From contig CANXME010000202.1 in assembly GCA_948144175.1 (NCBI GenBank), positions 1,327,253 to 1,391,252 of the forward strand: 64,000 nt of DNA, read 5' to 3'. Positions 63,051 through 64,000 of the stretch are shown in pieces. The position numbers and the translations under genes are program-made. The notes beneath the pieces are model-generated. The model was not told where the DNA came from. It made no database searches and worked only from the letters and a program-made list of their open reading frames with translations. How positions within the stretch are numbered: position 1 is the stretch's first letter; each line of letters opens with the position of its first letter. This stretch comes from Closterium sp. NIES-65. Its lineage: Eukaryota > Streptophyta > Zygnematophyceae > Desmidiales > Closteriaceae.

Positions 63051-63915
63051 TACGGTACCCTTTTTGTTCGTACTACCTGTTACAGCGTTACTTACCCATA
63101 TGGTTGGTACTAAGACTAAGTGCATAACTTACCATAATATTTTGTACTAAGTATAAGCACGTACCCAAATAGTTGGTACTAAGTGAAAGTGCGTTACTTA
63201 CTAACTTAATTGGTACTAAGAGTAACTGCGTTACGTTCCGTTGTAGTTGGTACTTAAAGTAAGTGTGTTATTTCACCTTGTAGATAGTACTAAGAGTAAA
63301 TTCGCTACTTATCCTTGTGGTTGGTACTAAGTTGAAGTATTTTACTTTCCCTTACAGTTGATACTAAGCACAAGTGTGTTATCTACCCTCTAATTGATTT
63401 TAAGCAGAAGTCGGTACTTACCCAAATGGTTTGTACTAAGTATAAGAGTGTTACACTTAGACTTTGTACTAAGCGTATGTATGGTACTTAATCTTATAGT
63501 TGGTACTAAGTGTACGTGTGATACTTACCCATTTAGTTGGTACTAATGATAGATGCATTACTTACCCTTGTAGTTGGTGCTTAGTATAAGTGCATTACGT
63601 ACCCTTATAGTTGGTACCATGAATATATACGTTACTTACCCATGCGGTTGGTACTAAGTGTAAGTGCATTGTTTACTCTTGTAGTTGGTACTAAGTCTAC
63701 GTGCGTTACTTACTTTTAGTATTGGTACTAATTTATAGTGCGCTACTTACCCTTGTAGTCGGTACTAAGTGTAAGTGTGTTCCTCTTAATAGAGTAAATG
63801 TATCCTAGTTGGTACTAAATGTATGTGCGTTACTTATCCTAGTAATCAGTGCTAAGAGTATGTGCGTTACGTACCAACGCAGTTGTTATAACGAGTAAGT
63901 GCGATACTGCTGGGT
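63051..63915. repeat. 37-bp-unit satellite, fourth block, inverted
   Basis: About 23 units in reverse orientation (GTTGGTACTAAG, AAGTGCGTTACTTACCCTT). As degenerate as the other blocks. Confidence 0.9.
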
Positions 63916-64000
63916 GCTATTTAAAATTACATGACGTCATGCCATCTGTTTGCTCGAGTAAGCATGTGCGAATGTATTTGCGGTTGAATGGTATATTCAT
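63916..64000. other. no recognised feature
   Basis: Unique AT-rich sequence at the window edge, with a palindrome TGACGTCA at about 63954-63961. No coding potential seen. Confidence 0.4.

Overview
The window is a dense, multiply nested graveyard of LTR retrotransposons. I see no intact host gene. The only host-derived coding sequence I recognise is a broken fragment of an NFX1-type zinc-finger protein (5777-6561). Nearly everything else is Ty1/copia, in at least five families that I call A, C, D, E and F, plus remnants of Ty3/gypsy. Codon use and leaders are very GC-rich, the in-frame nonsense mutations have a plant-type CHG deamination signature, and one gypsy remnant carries a cytosine-DNA-methyltransferase domain. 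Together these fit a streptophyte (charophyte) green alga better than a flowering plant; a zygnematophyte is my guess, not a demonstration.

Layout. 1-4517: copia family A on the minus strand (5' LTR, gag, protease, integrase, start of RT, running off the left edge). 4728-5535: 17-bp minisatellite. 5777-6561: NFX1-type fragment. 7061-8701: 5' end of a family D element (LTR, primer site, repeat-rich leader). 8702-15795: a 1645-bp near-perfect inverted repeat enclosing a minus-strand family C pol. 16039-25000: family E element with 135-bp LTRs and 5-bp target duplication CTGCT, itself a chimera with a second LTR inside its gag, inserted in the 3' LTR of family F (25006-29060, minus, itself hit by a family A solo LTR). 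29641-30490: degraded pol scraps. 30885-31102 and 38478-39760: a 37-bp-unit satellite split by a second family E element (31103-38477; identical LTRs, target duplication CTGTA). 40440-42501: gypsy gag, protease and DNA methyltransferase remnant. 42502-43990: family A 3' half. 44001-44803: gypsy RT/RNase H/integrase remnant. 44899-45331: satellite. 45332-55262: five partial family E copies (E3 to E6 and a solo 3' end) joined head-to-head and tail-to-tail. 55290-59228: two family D elements, one an internally deleted LTR-leader-LTR unit, inside a family A LTR. 59403-60267: family A gag. 60268-63050: family E gag half with 5' LTR, inserted in satellite (63051-63915).

How the parts work together. 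Family E is the most recent and most complete: LTR, initiator-Met-type primer site, about 1 kb GC-rich leader, gag with a polyglycine linker and an unusual CCHC motif, aspartic protease, HHCC/DDE integrase, a tandem EPGGA linker, YVDD reverse transcriptase and RNase H. Both LTR-paired copies are coding-dead despite 0 or 1 LTR differences, so they were probably mobilised in trans. The most notable single item is the methyltransferase-bearing gypsy remnant, which matches the idea of retrotransposons that carry their own DNA methylation enzyme. Positions of many pseudogene boundaries are approximate because frames shift.
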